This document shows, in pieces, positions 25,309 to 33,672 of a DNA stretch of 60,244 bases. Origin of the DNA: Bacillota bacterium (lineage in GTDB: Bacteria > Bacillota > Clostridia > Peptostreptococcales > Anaerovoracaceae); contig JAFRKJ010000045.1 in NCBI GenBank assembly GCA_017431785.1, positions 1-60,244 of the forward strand, in the 5' to 3' direction. The number at the start of each line of letters is the position of its first letter. Positions within the stretch are counted from its first letter, which is position 1. The position numbers and the translations under genes were made by a program. The notes below the pieces were generated by a model. The model did not search any database. It had not been told where the DNA came from and saw only the letters and a list, made by a program, of their open reading frames with translations.

Positions 25309-26109
25309 ATGGATCGTTTACTCAACATCCCTGAGCCGTGGGCTACGGTCATCCATCTGGCCTTGATCATCGTTATCGGTATGATCGCGATCACAATCAT
25401 CATCGCAGTGCTCCGACGGATTCTGAAAAAAATCGACAGTCTGGATGAAATGTTGAATGCATTTATCATCAATGCGGTCAAAGTAATCTGTGTCATCTTG
25501 CTGGTTGCCATATTCCTGGATGCGTTGGGCGTTAATATCGGAACCATCGTTGCCGTTCTGGGCGCCGCAGGCGCGGCCATCGCACTGGCGCTGAAGGACA
25601 GTCTGGCCAATATAGCCGGCGGCCTGATGATTCTCATCACACAGCCATTCAAGAAAGGCGATCTGATCAATATCGGGGAACACCGGGGCAGGGTGCAGTC
25701 GATCGACTTGTTTCTGACAACCCTGCGGACATTGAATTACCAGATCATTACGATTCCGAACGGACTAGTCAATACATCCATTATCATGAATGAAAGCAGA
25801 GAGGAATTCCGCCGTGTAGATCTGACGTTCAACATCAGCTATGACAGCGATGTGGTCAAGGCGAAGGAAATCATGCGAGAAGTCTGCCGTAAAGGAACTG
25901 TGATCGTGGACGACCGGGAACCTGTGATTGGAGTGCGCAGCAATGGCGACAGTGCTGTCGAACTGGATCTGATGGCCTGGTGCCGGACGGAGCACTACTT
26001 TGACGCCCAGTACTATCTTCTGGAAGAAGTCAAAAAGGCCTTTGATGAAAATGGAATCAAAATACCATATCCGCACGTGGTTGTGTATGAAGAAGGAAGT
26101 GCGAAATGA
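25309..26109 (+). CDS. mscS: Small-conductance mechanosensitive channel MscS
   Basis: 266 residues, typical of compact MscS. Three membrane helices; the third, pore-lining helix is the Gly/Ala-rich segment G-A-A-G-A-A-I-A-L-A (about 84-95), followed by the beta domain with P-F-K-K-G-D and I-P-N-G. It releases solutes when membrane tension rises. Coupled to the next gene (ATGA at 26106), it forms an envelope operon with cardiolipin synthase. Confidence 0.93.
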   Translation: MDRLLNIPEPWATVIHLALIIVIGMIAITIIIAVLRRILKKIDSLDEMLNAFIINAVKVICVILLVAIFLDALGVNIGTIVAVLGAAGAAIALALKDSLANIAGGLMILITQPFKKGDLINIGEHRGRVQSIDLFLTTLRTLNYQIITIPNGLVNTSIIMNESREEFRRVDLTFNISYDSDVVKAKEIMREVCRKGTVIVDDREPVIGVRSNGDSAVELDLMAWCRTEHYFDAQYYLLEEVKKAFDENGIKIPYPHVVVYEEGSAK

Positions 26110-27692
26110 GTAAACAAGACAGCGTTCTACGCTTAGCAAAACCGAAACGAAAAGGCATCCTTGGCCTGATTTTCAGCCGGTTCTTCATTATCGTCCTGCT
26201 GATTATAGTGGAACTGGCAGTGATGGTTCTGCCGCTGATTCTGCTGAATGATTCTCTGCACCACTTTTATGTCGCATTGGCCATTTTCACTTTGATTATA
26301 ATGATCTATCTGTTCAATAATAAAATGGATTCCACGGCGAAACTGACATGGATGCTGATCATATCAGTGCTGCAGGTTCCGGGCGCACTGATGCTTTTGT
26401 TCACGCAGACAAATACAGGTCACCGAGTGATCAAAAAACGGTCAGAACGGATGATTTCAGAGACGAAAGACGCCATTCCGCAGGATCCCCAAACGGTGAA
26501 AAAGCTGCGGGAAGAAGACAGTTATACAGATGATCTGCTGACATATCTGAACCGCAGCGGTTGTTTTCCTGCCTTTGCAGAAACCGAGACAACGTATTTT
26601 CCTTCCGGTGAAGAGAAGTTCCAGGCGCTTCTGACAGAACTGTCCAAGGCGGAAGAATACATCTTCATGGAGTACTTCATCATCGAAGAAGGCTATATGT
26701 GGGGTAAGATTTTGGAAATCCTTACTGCAAAAGCAAAGGCAGGCGTGGATGTACGCGTTATGTATGACGGCATGTGTGAGATTTCCACGCTGCCGTCCAA
26801 TTACTGCAAACTGCTGCAGGCAGAGGGCATCAAGGCGAAATCCTTCGCACCGATTCGGCCGTTTATCTCGTCCCATTACAATTACAGAGACCACCGCAAG
26901 ATCTGCGTCATCGACGGGAAAGTCGCGTTCAATGGCGGCGTCAATCTGGCAGATGAGTACATCAATGAGATTGAACGCTTCGGTCACTGGAAGGACACTG
27001 CCGTGATGCTGAAGGGCGACGCTGTACGCAGCTTTACGCTGATGTTCTTGCAGATGTGGAATGTAAATGTAGATGTGAAAACAGCCGATTTCACAGAGGT
27101 ATATAAAGAGGTTGAAACAGACAATGCCACGGAGATTCATCCTTCCGGCTATGTCATTCCATTCTGCGACTGTCCTTTGGATGAGGACAAAGTCGGTGAA
27201 GCGGTTTATATGGATATTCTGAATCGAGCCGGCCGTTATGTGCATATCATGACACCTTACCTGATTCTGGACGGGGAACTGGAGACCGCACTGAAGTATG
27301 CCGGACAGAGAGGTATCGATGTGAAACTGATTCTGCCGGGCATACCGGACAAGAAACTTGCGTATTCCCTGGCCAAATCCCATTACATGCGGTTACTGCG
27401 CGCCGGTGTAAAAATATACGAATATACGCCGGGATTTGTACATGCGAAGGTTTGGACCAGCGATGATGAAAAGGGGGTTGTCGGTACCATCAACCTGGAT
27501 TACCGCAGCCTCTACCACCACTTTGAATGTGCAACATATATGTACAGGACCGACTGTATTTCTGATATTGAGCGTGATTTTCAGGATACGCTGGCGAAAT
27601 GCCGTCCTGTAACAGAAGAAACGATTCGCGGGACAGAGAAGTTCTATAAAATCGTAGGACCTCTGGCGAAACTGATTGCACCGCTGCTGTAA
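26106..27692 (+). CDS. cls: Cardiolipin synthase
   Basis: 528 residues. Two N-terminal membrane helices, then two phospholipase D-type HKD motifs: H-R-K-I-C-V-I-D-G at about residue 263 and H-A-K-V-W-T-S-D-D at about 445. Both are intact. It makes cardiolipin from two phosphatidylglycerols at the membrane. It overlaps mscS and is 11 bases before the HAD gene. Confidence 0.93.
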   Translation: MSKQDSVLRLAKPKRKGILGLIFSRFFIIVLLIIVELAVMVLPLILLNDSLHHFYVALAIFTLIIMIYLFNNKMDSTAKLTWMLIISVLQVPGALMLLFTQTNTGHRVIKKRSERMISETKDAIPQDPQTVKKLREEDSYTDDLLTYLNRSGCFPAFAETETTYFPSGEEKFQALLTELSKAEEYIFMEYFIIEEGYMWGKILEILTAKAKAGVDVRVMYDGMCEISTLPSNYCKLLQAEGIKAKSFAPIRPFISSHYNYRDHRKICVIDGKVAFNGGVNLADEYINEIERFGHWKDTAVMLKGDAVRSFTLMFLQMWNVNVDVKTADFTEVYKEVETDNATEIHPSGYVIPFCDCPLDEDKVGEAVYMDILNRAGRYVHIMTPYLILDGELETALKYAGQRGIDVKLILPGIPDKKLAYSLAKSHYMRLLRAGVKIYEYTPGFVHAKVWTSDDEKGVVGTINLDYRSLYHHFECATYMYRTDCISDIERDFQDTLAKCRPVTEETIRGTEKFYKIVGPLAKLIAPLL

Positions 27693-27703
27693 AGGAGGAC
27701 TGC

Positions 27704-28366
27704 ATGATTAAGATATGCATTTTTGATCTTGATGGAACGCTGGTGAGATCACAGGAATCCATTGCCAGACCCGTCAATATGACATTGGAATACTTCGGAT
27801 TACCGCAGCAGCCGGTGGAGGCCTTCAATTATTTCGCCGGGGATGGTATAAAGAATGCACTCCGAAGAGCGCTGATCGCTTCTGGTGACAGTGATGCAGT
27901 GCATCTGGAAGAGGGACTGCCCATGTGCCGGGACTGGCTGCAGGAGGATCCTTGCTTTCACGTTGTACCATATGACCACATCGTCTGGGCGCTTGAGGAA
28001 CTCAAAAAAAACGGCGTGAACATAGCGGTATTCTCGAACAAACAGCATATCAGCGCCATCAGTGTGGTTGAGACGATCTTCGGAAAAGGGTTTTTCGATT
28101 ACATTCAAGGACAGACTGACAGAATATCTATCAAACCAGACCCAACCGGTGTGCTTGAGATATTGGACCGATTCGGGGCGGCAAAGGAAGAATGCCTTTA
28201 CTTCGGAGACACTAACACGGATATGATGACCGGGCGCAATGCTGGTGTTACTACTGTCGGCGTAACCTGGGGATTTCGGCCGCGGTCAGAGTTGGAACAG
28301 TATGGCGCGGATATCATCATCGACAGCGCAGAAGAGATTCCGGCATTGGTGAAACACAGTGTATAA
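27704..28366 (+). CDS. HAD-family phosphatase, phosphoglycolate-phosphatase-like
   Basis: 220 residues. Motif I is D-L-D-G-T-L-V near residue 8; motif II is in I-A-V-F-S-N-K; motif III includes K-P-D-P-T-G; motif IV is F-G-D-T-N-T-D. The alpha-helical cap between motifs I and II places it in HAD subfamily I, like Gph. Metabolite specificity cannot be inferred. It follows cls by 11 bases in the same operon. Confidence 0.9.
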   Translation: MIKICIFDLDGTLVRSQESIARPVNMTLEYFGLPQQPVEAFNYFAGDGIKNALRRALIASGDSDAVHLEEGLPMCRDWLQEDPCFHVVPYDHIVWALEELKKNGVNIAVFSNKQHISAISVVETIFGKGFFDYIQGQTDRISIKPDPTGVLEILDRFGAAKEECLYFGDTNTDMMTGRNAGVTTVGVTWGFRPRSELEQYGADIIIDSAEEIPALVKHSV

Positions 28367-28451
28367 TGTGCTTTTTTAATAGACTTTTTGACTTTATCGT
28401 GATAAAATAACCGTAGTCGAATTGTTAACAAGTGCCGGGAGGAGGAATCAT

Positions 28452-28889
28452 ATGGATAAGGATACGATCAAATACGTTGTTGTCATCCAGTGCGAACACA
28501 CAATGAAACGTTGTTCCGGTTTCGCATGCTCTGAGAGTTTCTTTGGAAAGAGCGCAGCGTTTGCCGGTTATAACAATGGTACAAAATATCTTACAATGTC
28601 TTGTGGGGGCTGCAATGGTGCATGTGTAGCGGGGCGTCTGGAGCATTTTGAGATGAAACTCCGTACATTAACAGATATCAAAAAGTCAGAAGTTGCAGTT
28701 CATCTCGCATCTTGTGTCGTAACAGACAACAGGCATCATGACAGATGTCCGTATGTTGATTACATTGAGGAAATCATCAGAAAGAACGGTTTTGATAACA
28801 TCGTGGAAGGAACATATCAGAGTCAGGCTTCGCGCGAATTGCGGCAGAAGGGCGTATATAAGACCTACGACAGTGTGGCCTTTGAATAA
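28452..28889 (+). CDS. CGGC-domain protein
   Basis: 145 residues from ATG 28452 with GGGAGGAGG. The name-giving C-G-G-C motif is at about residue 56, and other Cys (C-E-H-T, C-S-G-F-A-C, C-V-V, C-P-Y) lie in the family pattern, suggesting a bound metal or iron-sulfur cluster. CGGC-domain proteins (pfam08821-like) are widespread in anaerobes with no assigned reaction. Soluble; single-gene unit ended by the terminator at 28920. Confidence 0.8.
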   Translation: MDKDTIKYVVVIQCEHTMKRCSGFACSESFFGKSAAFAGYNNGTKYLTMSCGGCNGACVAGRLEHFEMKLRTLTDIKKSEVAVHLASCVVTDNRHHDRCPYVDYIEEIIRKNGFDNIVEGTYQSQASRELRQKGVYKTYDSVAFE

Positions 28890-28919
28890 GAAACAAGCAT
28901 ACGAAACGGGAAAAGCGTG

Positions 28920-28946
28920 GACGGCAGTATTACTGCCGTCTTTTTA
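28920..28946 (+). terminator. Intrinsic terminator
   Basis: Stem GACGGCAG / CTGCCGTC with TATTA loop, followed by TTTTT; ends the CGGC gene. Confidence 0.88.
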
Positions 28947-28963
28947 TTGAAATAGGGAGGGGC

Positions 28964-28991
28964 TTGATTTTTTTAAAACAAAGCGTATACT
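28964..28991 (+). promoter_or_regulatory. Promoter of the 29033 gene
   Basis: TTGATT, 16-base spacer, TATACT, about 40 bases before the start codon. Confidence 0.6.
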
Positions 28992-29032
28992 ATTTCAGGC
29001 AATAAAAATGACATTCAAGGAGGAAATCAAAT

Positions 29033-29464
29033 ATGAAGGAAAAAGCACAGAAATTATCAAAAGCATACGAAGAGCTTCATGAGGAAGCGAAACATTCCCT
29101 GATCGGTCTGGAGAAACTGATCGAAAAGAATTCCATGTCACTGGAAGAGGTCGTTGAACTGATCGACAACAAAATGCAGGGCGATGTCATTCATCCGGAA
29201 CTCAAGAACATTGAGGAGATGACAAGCACTGATTTCGCAGCCATGTACAAGAAGATGGCTGAAGATATCAAGGTATCCCCTGAAAAATACGAAGCACACC
29301 TTAAGGCAAGCGGGATGACAGCTGATGAACTGTCGACATTATTTGCATCCATCAACGGTTCCATTGAAAGGTATCCGGAGGTATGGGAAGCAAAGGAAAA
29401 CGCTGAACTGCTCCACCCGAAGCACCTGGCTGTTCTGGTCAGCGGATTCGGAAAGAAGTATTAA
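29033..29464 (+). CDS. Cytosolic helical protein of unknown function
   Basis: 143 residues, AAGGAGG site. It has no membrane helix, no Cys and a predominantly helical, charged composition with several short helix-turn-like segments. It has its own promoter and its own terminator (29479), so it is a single-gene unit. No family is recognised. Confidence 0.7.
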   Translation: MKEKAQKLSKAYEELHEEAKHSLIGLEKLIEKNSMSLEEVVELIDNKMQGDVIHPELKNIEEMTSTDFAAMYKKMAEDIKVSPEKYEAHLKASGMTADELSTLFASINGSIERYPEVWEAKENAELLHPKHLAVLVSGFGKKY

Positions 29465-29478
29465 AGATATAAGCAATA

Positions 29479-29514
29479 GGCCGGATTTGCGGATGCCTGC
29501 AAGTCCGGCTTTTT
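29479..29514 (+). terminator. Intrinsic terminator
   Basis: Stem GCCGGA-TTTGC / GCAAG-TCCGGC, then TTTTT. Its outer part resembles the repeated family (GCCGG) but the inner part differs. Confidence 0.88.
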
Positions 29515-29602
29515 GATTGCAGTATTTGCATTAGAATATTTCAATAATTAATCATGAAAATGGTAAATAATTGACAAGTCAGCATGCAAGGTTATGTTAT
29601 AA

Positions 29603-29616
29603 TATACAATTGTATA
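29603..29616 (+). promoter_or_regulatory. Palindrome at the promoter of the SpoIIE operon
   Basis: TATACAATTGTATA is a perfect 14-base palindrome about 20 bases before the first gene of the operon. A TTGACA stands at 29572-29577 and TATAAT overlaps upstream at 29598-29603, though their spacing (about 20) is long. Its core TACAATTGTA is shared with the palindrome at 47784-47797. Confidence 0.5.
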
Positions 29617-29635
29617 AAGAATATCCGGAGGAAAT

Positions 29636-31402
29636 ATGAAACGGCTTAAAAGAGGAATTATTTTAGAAGTTATCATACTGTTTGCATGCGGCACACTCAT
29701 GATTGGTGTGTTTACTTACTTTACACAGCAGGTGCTCACGGACGCCAGCGTAAAAGGCCAGACTGAGAAAATGGCATCCAATATGGCAGATGAAACGATT
29801 GCAGCAATAAAAGAGTATCCTTCTTACCGGTGGTTGATCAGATACTGGAGAGATCATGCGGAAGAGATGGATGTTGAATATGATGCCGATTACAATGCCG
29901 GCACGGAGACAGAGAAAAAGTTTGAACTGCTCTGCGAGCGCCACCCTGATTTGAAACCGAAGTATGCAGATACGGAAGAAATCGAAGCTCTTCCTCCAGA
30001 GGATCAGAAACTGTTTGCGGAGGTCACCTATTCATGGCTAATTACAAGAGTCGACCAAATCAAGAGTGCGAATGAAATCGCATTTCTGTTTGGTGTCCTG
30101 GCAAGTAACAACTACAGGGAACAGTTCTTCCTCTTCAGCGGGGCTGATCCGGGCTCTGAACGAGGTACTGAATACGGACAGGTTTATACCCTCGGTGTGA
30201 CATCAGAGGTATCAAGAGGGCAGATAGAAGGTATGCGTCAGGCGCATAGAACGAACAGGCAGCTTGTGGATGCAGGTGATTATGTCGATTATTACGTATA
30301 TGTCGAAACAATCGATAATCAGGATCTGATGATCGGACTGACCTATGACCTGTCGGAGCTCAATGAAAGGATCAGCAGAAGTACATGGAATGGAACCGTC
30401 CTTGCCATGATTCTTGAGCTGCTTTTGGCATGGGTATTCCTGGGGATGATATATCGTGTTGTCCTGCAGCCTCTGAAGACGATACAGGAGAACATACGGC
30501 TTTATATGGACAGAAAGGACAGCGACGAGGTTTGCAGAAACCTTGCGGAGATCAAATCCGCCAATGAAATTGGACAGCTTTCCGCAGATGTCTGCAATAT
30601 GACCATCGAAATCGATGAACATATGGATCACATTAGAGAGATTACCGGCGAACAGGAGAGAATCAAAGCAGAGCTATCTCTAGCAAGTAATATCCAATCA
30701 TCCATGCTGCCAACGATATTTCCTGCATTTCCGGAAAAGGCGGAGTTTGATGTCTTTGCAACTATGGATCCAGCAAAGGATGTCGGCGGAGATTTCTACA
30801 ACTTCTTCCTCATCGATGATGATCATCTTTGTCTGCTGATTGCTGATGTGGCCGGCAAAGGCATCCCAGGTGCGATGTTTATGATGGCGACACAGATTAT
30901 GCTCAGGAACAACGGCTCAGAGTGTACATCTCCATCAGAAATCCTGGAAAAGACGAACGAAAGAATCTGTGCCAATAATCCTGAGGATATGTTTGTAACC
31001 ATATGGCTGGGTGTTCTGGAGATTTCAACAGGGAAACTGACCGCTGCAAATGCGGGACATGAATACCCTGCAATCTGTAAGAAAGACGGTATCTTTGAGC
31101 TTTATAAAGATAAACACGGTATGGTAGTCGGCGCCTTTGAAGGACTGAAGTACAAAGACTATGAGATTCAGATGGAACCAGGCGACAGAATATTCGTTTA
31201 TACAGATGGTGTAGTTGAAGCAACAAATGAGGATAATCAACTTTTCGGTACAGACCGTATGATCGAGGCATTGAATGAGAACGCAGATGCACCGTCAGAA
31301 GTTCTGGCGAACGTCAGAAAGTCTGTAGACGAATTCATCGGACAGGCGGAGCAGTTTGATGATTTAACGATGCTGTGTCTGGAATACAAAGGTTCAAAAT
31401 AG
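29636..31402 (+). CDS. Membrane sensor SpoIIE/RsbU-type PPM phosphatase 1
   Basis: 588 residues. Helix 1 at about 8-30, an extracytoplasmic sensing region of about 220 residues, helix 2 at about 257-280, a HAMP-like linker, then a SpoIIE-type PP2C phosphatase domain from about 345 (V-G-G-D-F-Y, I-A-D-V-A-G-K-G-I-P-G-A, and F-D-D-L-T-M near the end). Such enzymes remove phosphate from the serine of STAS anti-sigma-antagonist proteins. Two STAS proteins are encoded further along the same operon, so they are the likely substrates. First gene of the operon. Confidence 0.92.
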   Translation: MKRLKRGIILEVIILFACGTLMIGVFTYFTQQVLTDASVKGQTEKMASNMADETIAAIKEYPSYRWLIRYWRDHAEEMDVEYDADYNAGTETEKKFELLCERHPDLKPKYADTEEIEALPPEDQKLFAEVTYSWLITRVDQIKSANEIAFLFGVLASNNYREQFFLFSGADPGSERGTEYGQVYTLGVTSEVSRGQIEGMRQAHRTNRQLVDAGDYVDYYVYVETIDNQDLMIGLTYDLSELNERISRSTWNGTVLAMILELLLAWVFLGMIYRVVLQPLKTIQENIRLYMDRKDSDEVCRNLAEIKSANEIGQLSADVCNMTIEIDEHMDHIREITGEQERIKAELSLASNIQSSMLPTIFPAFPEKAEFDVFATMDPAKDVGGDFYNFFLIDDDHLCLLIADVAGKGIPGAMFMMATQIMLRNNGSECTSPSEILEKTNERICANNPEDMFVTIWLGVLEISTGKLTAANAGHEYPAICKKDGIFELYKDKHGMVVGAFEGLKYKDYEIQMEPGDRIFVYTDGVVEATNEDNQLFGTDRMIEALNENADAPSEVLANVRKSVDEFIGQAEQFDDLTMLCLEYKGSK

Positions 31403-31438
31403 TAAGGGTGTGCGCAGCACAGAAAGGATGTATGAGCC

Positions 31439-31918
31439 ATGCTTAGATATAGAATCTGCGGTCCGAGAGACTGCAGTGTATGGGTGGAGCTCAACAGAGC
31501 TTTCATGAGAGAAGAAATCAACGACAATGAGTTCTGGAACGAAGCAGATAAACTGACCTTGCAGGAGTTCAGAGATCTGTTCATGGAAGGCCTTGAGGCG
31601 AGTGAACAGGTGAAGTTTCTGCTGTTTGAAGAAGATGAGGAACCGATTGGCTTCGCGAATCTGATGATTTCATTCAGCGTATGGTCCCACGGGAAAGCGA
31701 TGTTCATCGATGACCTCTACTTCAAATCAGGCGAACGCGGCAGAGGAAACGGTAAGGAAGCTATGCATATGATTGAGGAATATGCCAGAGAACTGGGATG
31801 TAAGCGCATCCAGCTTCATACGGAACACTCGAACACTGATGCCATCGAGTTCTATAAAGCAATCGGATATATGTTGGCAGACGTGAAATTCTGCGTCAAA
31901 TATCTGGAGGAAGAATGA
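31439..31918 (+). CDS. GNAT acetyltransferase in the SpoIIE operon
   Basis: 159 residues. The GNAT motif A reads E-R-G-R-G-N-G-K-E-A-M near residue 99, with H-S-N-T-D-A and F-Y-K-A-I-G-Y following; it resembles the aminoglycoside 6'-type branch. It sits between the two phosphatases, 36 bases after the first and overlapping the second (ATGA), so it belongs to the operon. Whether it modifies a signalling partner or a small molecule is open. Confidence 0.85.
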   Translation: MLRYRICGPRDCSVWVELNRAFMREEINDNEFWNEADKLTLQEFRDLFMEGLEASEQVKFLLFEEDEEPIGFANLMISFSVWSHGKAMFIDDLYFKSGERGRGNGKEAMHMIEEYARELGCKRIQLHTEHSNTDAIEFYKAIGYMLADVKFCVKYLEEE

Positions 31919-33672
31919 TAAAGAAAACTGCTGACCTGAAGAACAAACAGAAACGTATTCGACATTCGCTGAATATCAAGACGTTTCTGATTATGATTGC
32001 ACTTGTTCTCGGAATGGGCGGAACCGTCTTAGTTGCGGGCTTTTTTCTGTACCTTGTCGGTATGGTCAACCAGTTTTATGTTACCACTTGGAATCAGGCA
32101 AATTCAGAGGCAGCCGTACTGGAACAGCAGAATTACTATGATAAATCGATGGAAGTAATCGATATCTATAACAGCATTCCTGAGGAGAAAAGAGGAGACG
32201 GAACATCGGAAGAGTATCATGCCCATTTCACGCCGGTGCTCGATGATACGTTCAGAACCCTTCAGAAAGCACAGAGAGACTTGAAAGACCGGAACGGCCC
32301 GATGAATTCCTTTATCGTTGCAATCGACAGTGTGAACTGCAAGATGATATACATCTGCGATTCTGACCCGAATGAGGAAACATTCTGTTATCCGGGAACA
32401 TGGGAAGAATATCCGCAGGATCAAATCGACGCACTGATCAATGGAAGGGAATTAGGCTATTTCGACAAAGTGATAGATGCCACACAAAAGGTACAGTCCG
32501 TCATCACAAATCAGCCGAAGTTTGGTCTTCGCTGTACGGGAGGAGCGACGTTGTTCGAGACGGATCAATATACAGTGATGGTTTGTGTGGATGAAAAGCT
32601 GAGTCCGATGGCGATGGCCAGTCAGGTCTTTCTGACCCATTATGTTCTGTTGCTTTTGTTCGTAAGCGTGATCACAGCTCTGATCGGGACCTTCATTGTG
32701 GGGAGAAAGATCGTCAGACCGATCAACAAGATGGCAAAGGCGGCAAGAACCTACAGTGAAAATAAATACACCGGCAATGAGAGATACTTCAAAGATCTGA
32801 AGATCCATACCAGAGATGAGATCGAAAACCTTGCAGTCACCCTTGAGGATATGGAGAGTGATCTGGCAGAATATGTCGATAATATGAAGCACATTACCGC
32901 ACAGGAAGAACGGATCAATACAGAGCTGAATCTTGCGGCCAGAATCCAGGAGAGCATGCTCCCACGAGAGTTTCCTGCTTTTCCGGAGCGCAATGAATTT
33001 GATGTTTACGCCGAGATGAAAGCCGCCAGAGAGGTTGGAGGCGACTTCTATGATTTCTTCCTGGTTGATGATGATCACCTGGCACTCGTCGTCGGAGACG
33101 TATCAGGAAAAGGAATGCCCGCGGCACTGTTCATGACTGCATCGAAGATCATGCTTAAGATGAAGGGGCAGGAAGGTGTGTCACCCGCAGAAATGCTGGA
33201 GGATGTCAATGAAAGAATATGCGCCAATAATTCAGAGGAAGTATTCGTCACAGTCTGGGTTGGAATTCTGGAAATCTCGACCGGCAAAATCATTGCGGCA
33301 AATGCAGGACATGAGTATCCTGTCATCTTGCACAATAGCGGAAAAGCAGAGATTATCCATGATAAACATGGATTTGTCATTGGCGGATTGCCGGGAATGA
33401 AATATAATAATTATGAGCTTCAAATCGAACCGGGAGACGGTCTTTTTGTCTACTCTGATGGTGTTCCGGAAGCGATGAATGAAACAGACGAGCTCTTCAA
33501 AACAGAAAGAATGCTTCGGGCTCTGGATGACGCGGAAAAAGATAATCCGCGCAGGATCATTGAGCAAGTTGAAAACGCTGTGAACAACTATGTTGGCGGA
33601 GCAGAGCAGTTCGATGATATTACTATGCTGTGCCTTACATACAGAGGAGTGATGAATGCGCAGGAGACTTGA
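31915..33672 (+). CDS. Membrane sensor SpoIIE/RsbU-type PPM phosphatase 2
   Basis: 585 residues. Same layout as phosphatase 1: helix at about 24-47, extracytoplasmic part of about 180 residues, second helix at about 240-262, HAMP (V-R-P-I-N-K-M-A-K-A-A), and SpoIIE phosphatase domain with V-G-G-D-F-Y-D-F, D-V-S-G-K-G-M-P-A-A and F-D-D-I-T-M. The phosphatase halves are close to each other, while the sensing parts are unrelated in sequence, so the two enzymes should feed the same STAS targets from different signals. Overlaps both neighbours. Confidence 0.92.
   Translation: MIKKTADLKNKQKRIRHSLNIKTFLIMIALVLGMGGTVLVAGFFLYLVGMVNQFYVTTWNQANSEAAVLEQQNYYDKSMEVIDIYNSIPEEKRGDGTSEEYHAHFTPVLDDTFRTLQKAQRDLKDRNGPMNSFIVAIDSVNCKMIYICDSDPNEETFCYPGTWEEYPQDQIDALINGRELGYFDKVIDATQKVQSVITNQPKFGLRCTGGATLFETDQYTVMVCVDEKLSPMAMASQVFLTHYVLLLLFVSVITALIGTFIVGRKIVRPINKMAKAARTYSENKYTGNERYFKDLKIHTRDEIENLAVTLEDMESDLAEYVDNMKHITAQEERINTELNLAARIQESMLPREFPAFPERNEFDVYAEMKAAREVGGDFYDFFLVDDDHLALVVGDVSGKGMPAALFMTASKIMLKMKGQEGVSPAEMLEDVNERICANNSEEVFVTVWVGILEISTGKIIAANAGHEYPVILHNSGKAEIIHDKHGFVIGGLPGMKYNNYELQIEPGDGLFVYSDGVPEAMNETDELFKTERMLRALDDAEKDNPRRIIEQVENAVNNYVGGAEQFDDITMLCLTYRGVMNAQET

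Noticed and set aside
31439-31918. Aminoglycoside resistance gene
   Set aside because: The GNAT protein is only distantly like 6'-acetyltransferases, and its place in the SpoIIE operon argues for another role.
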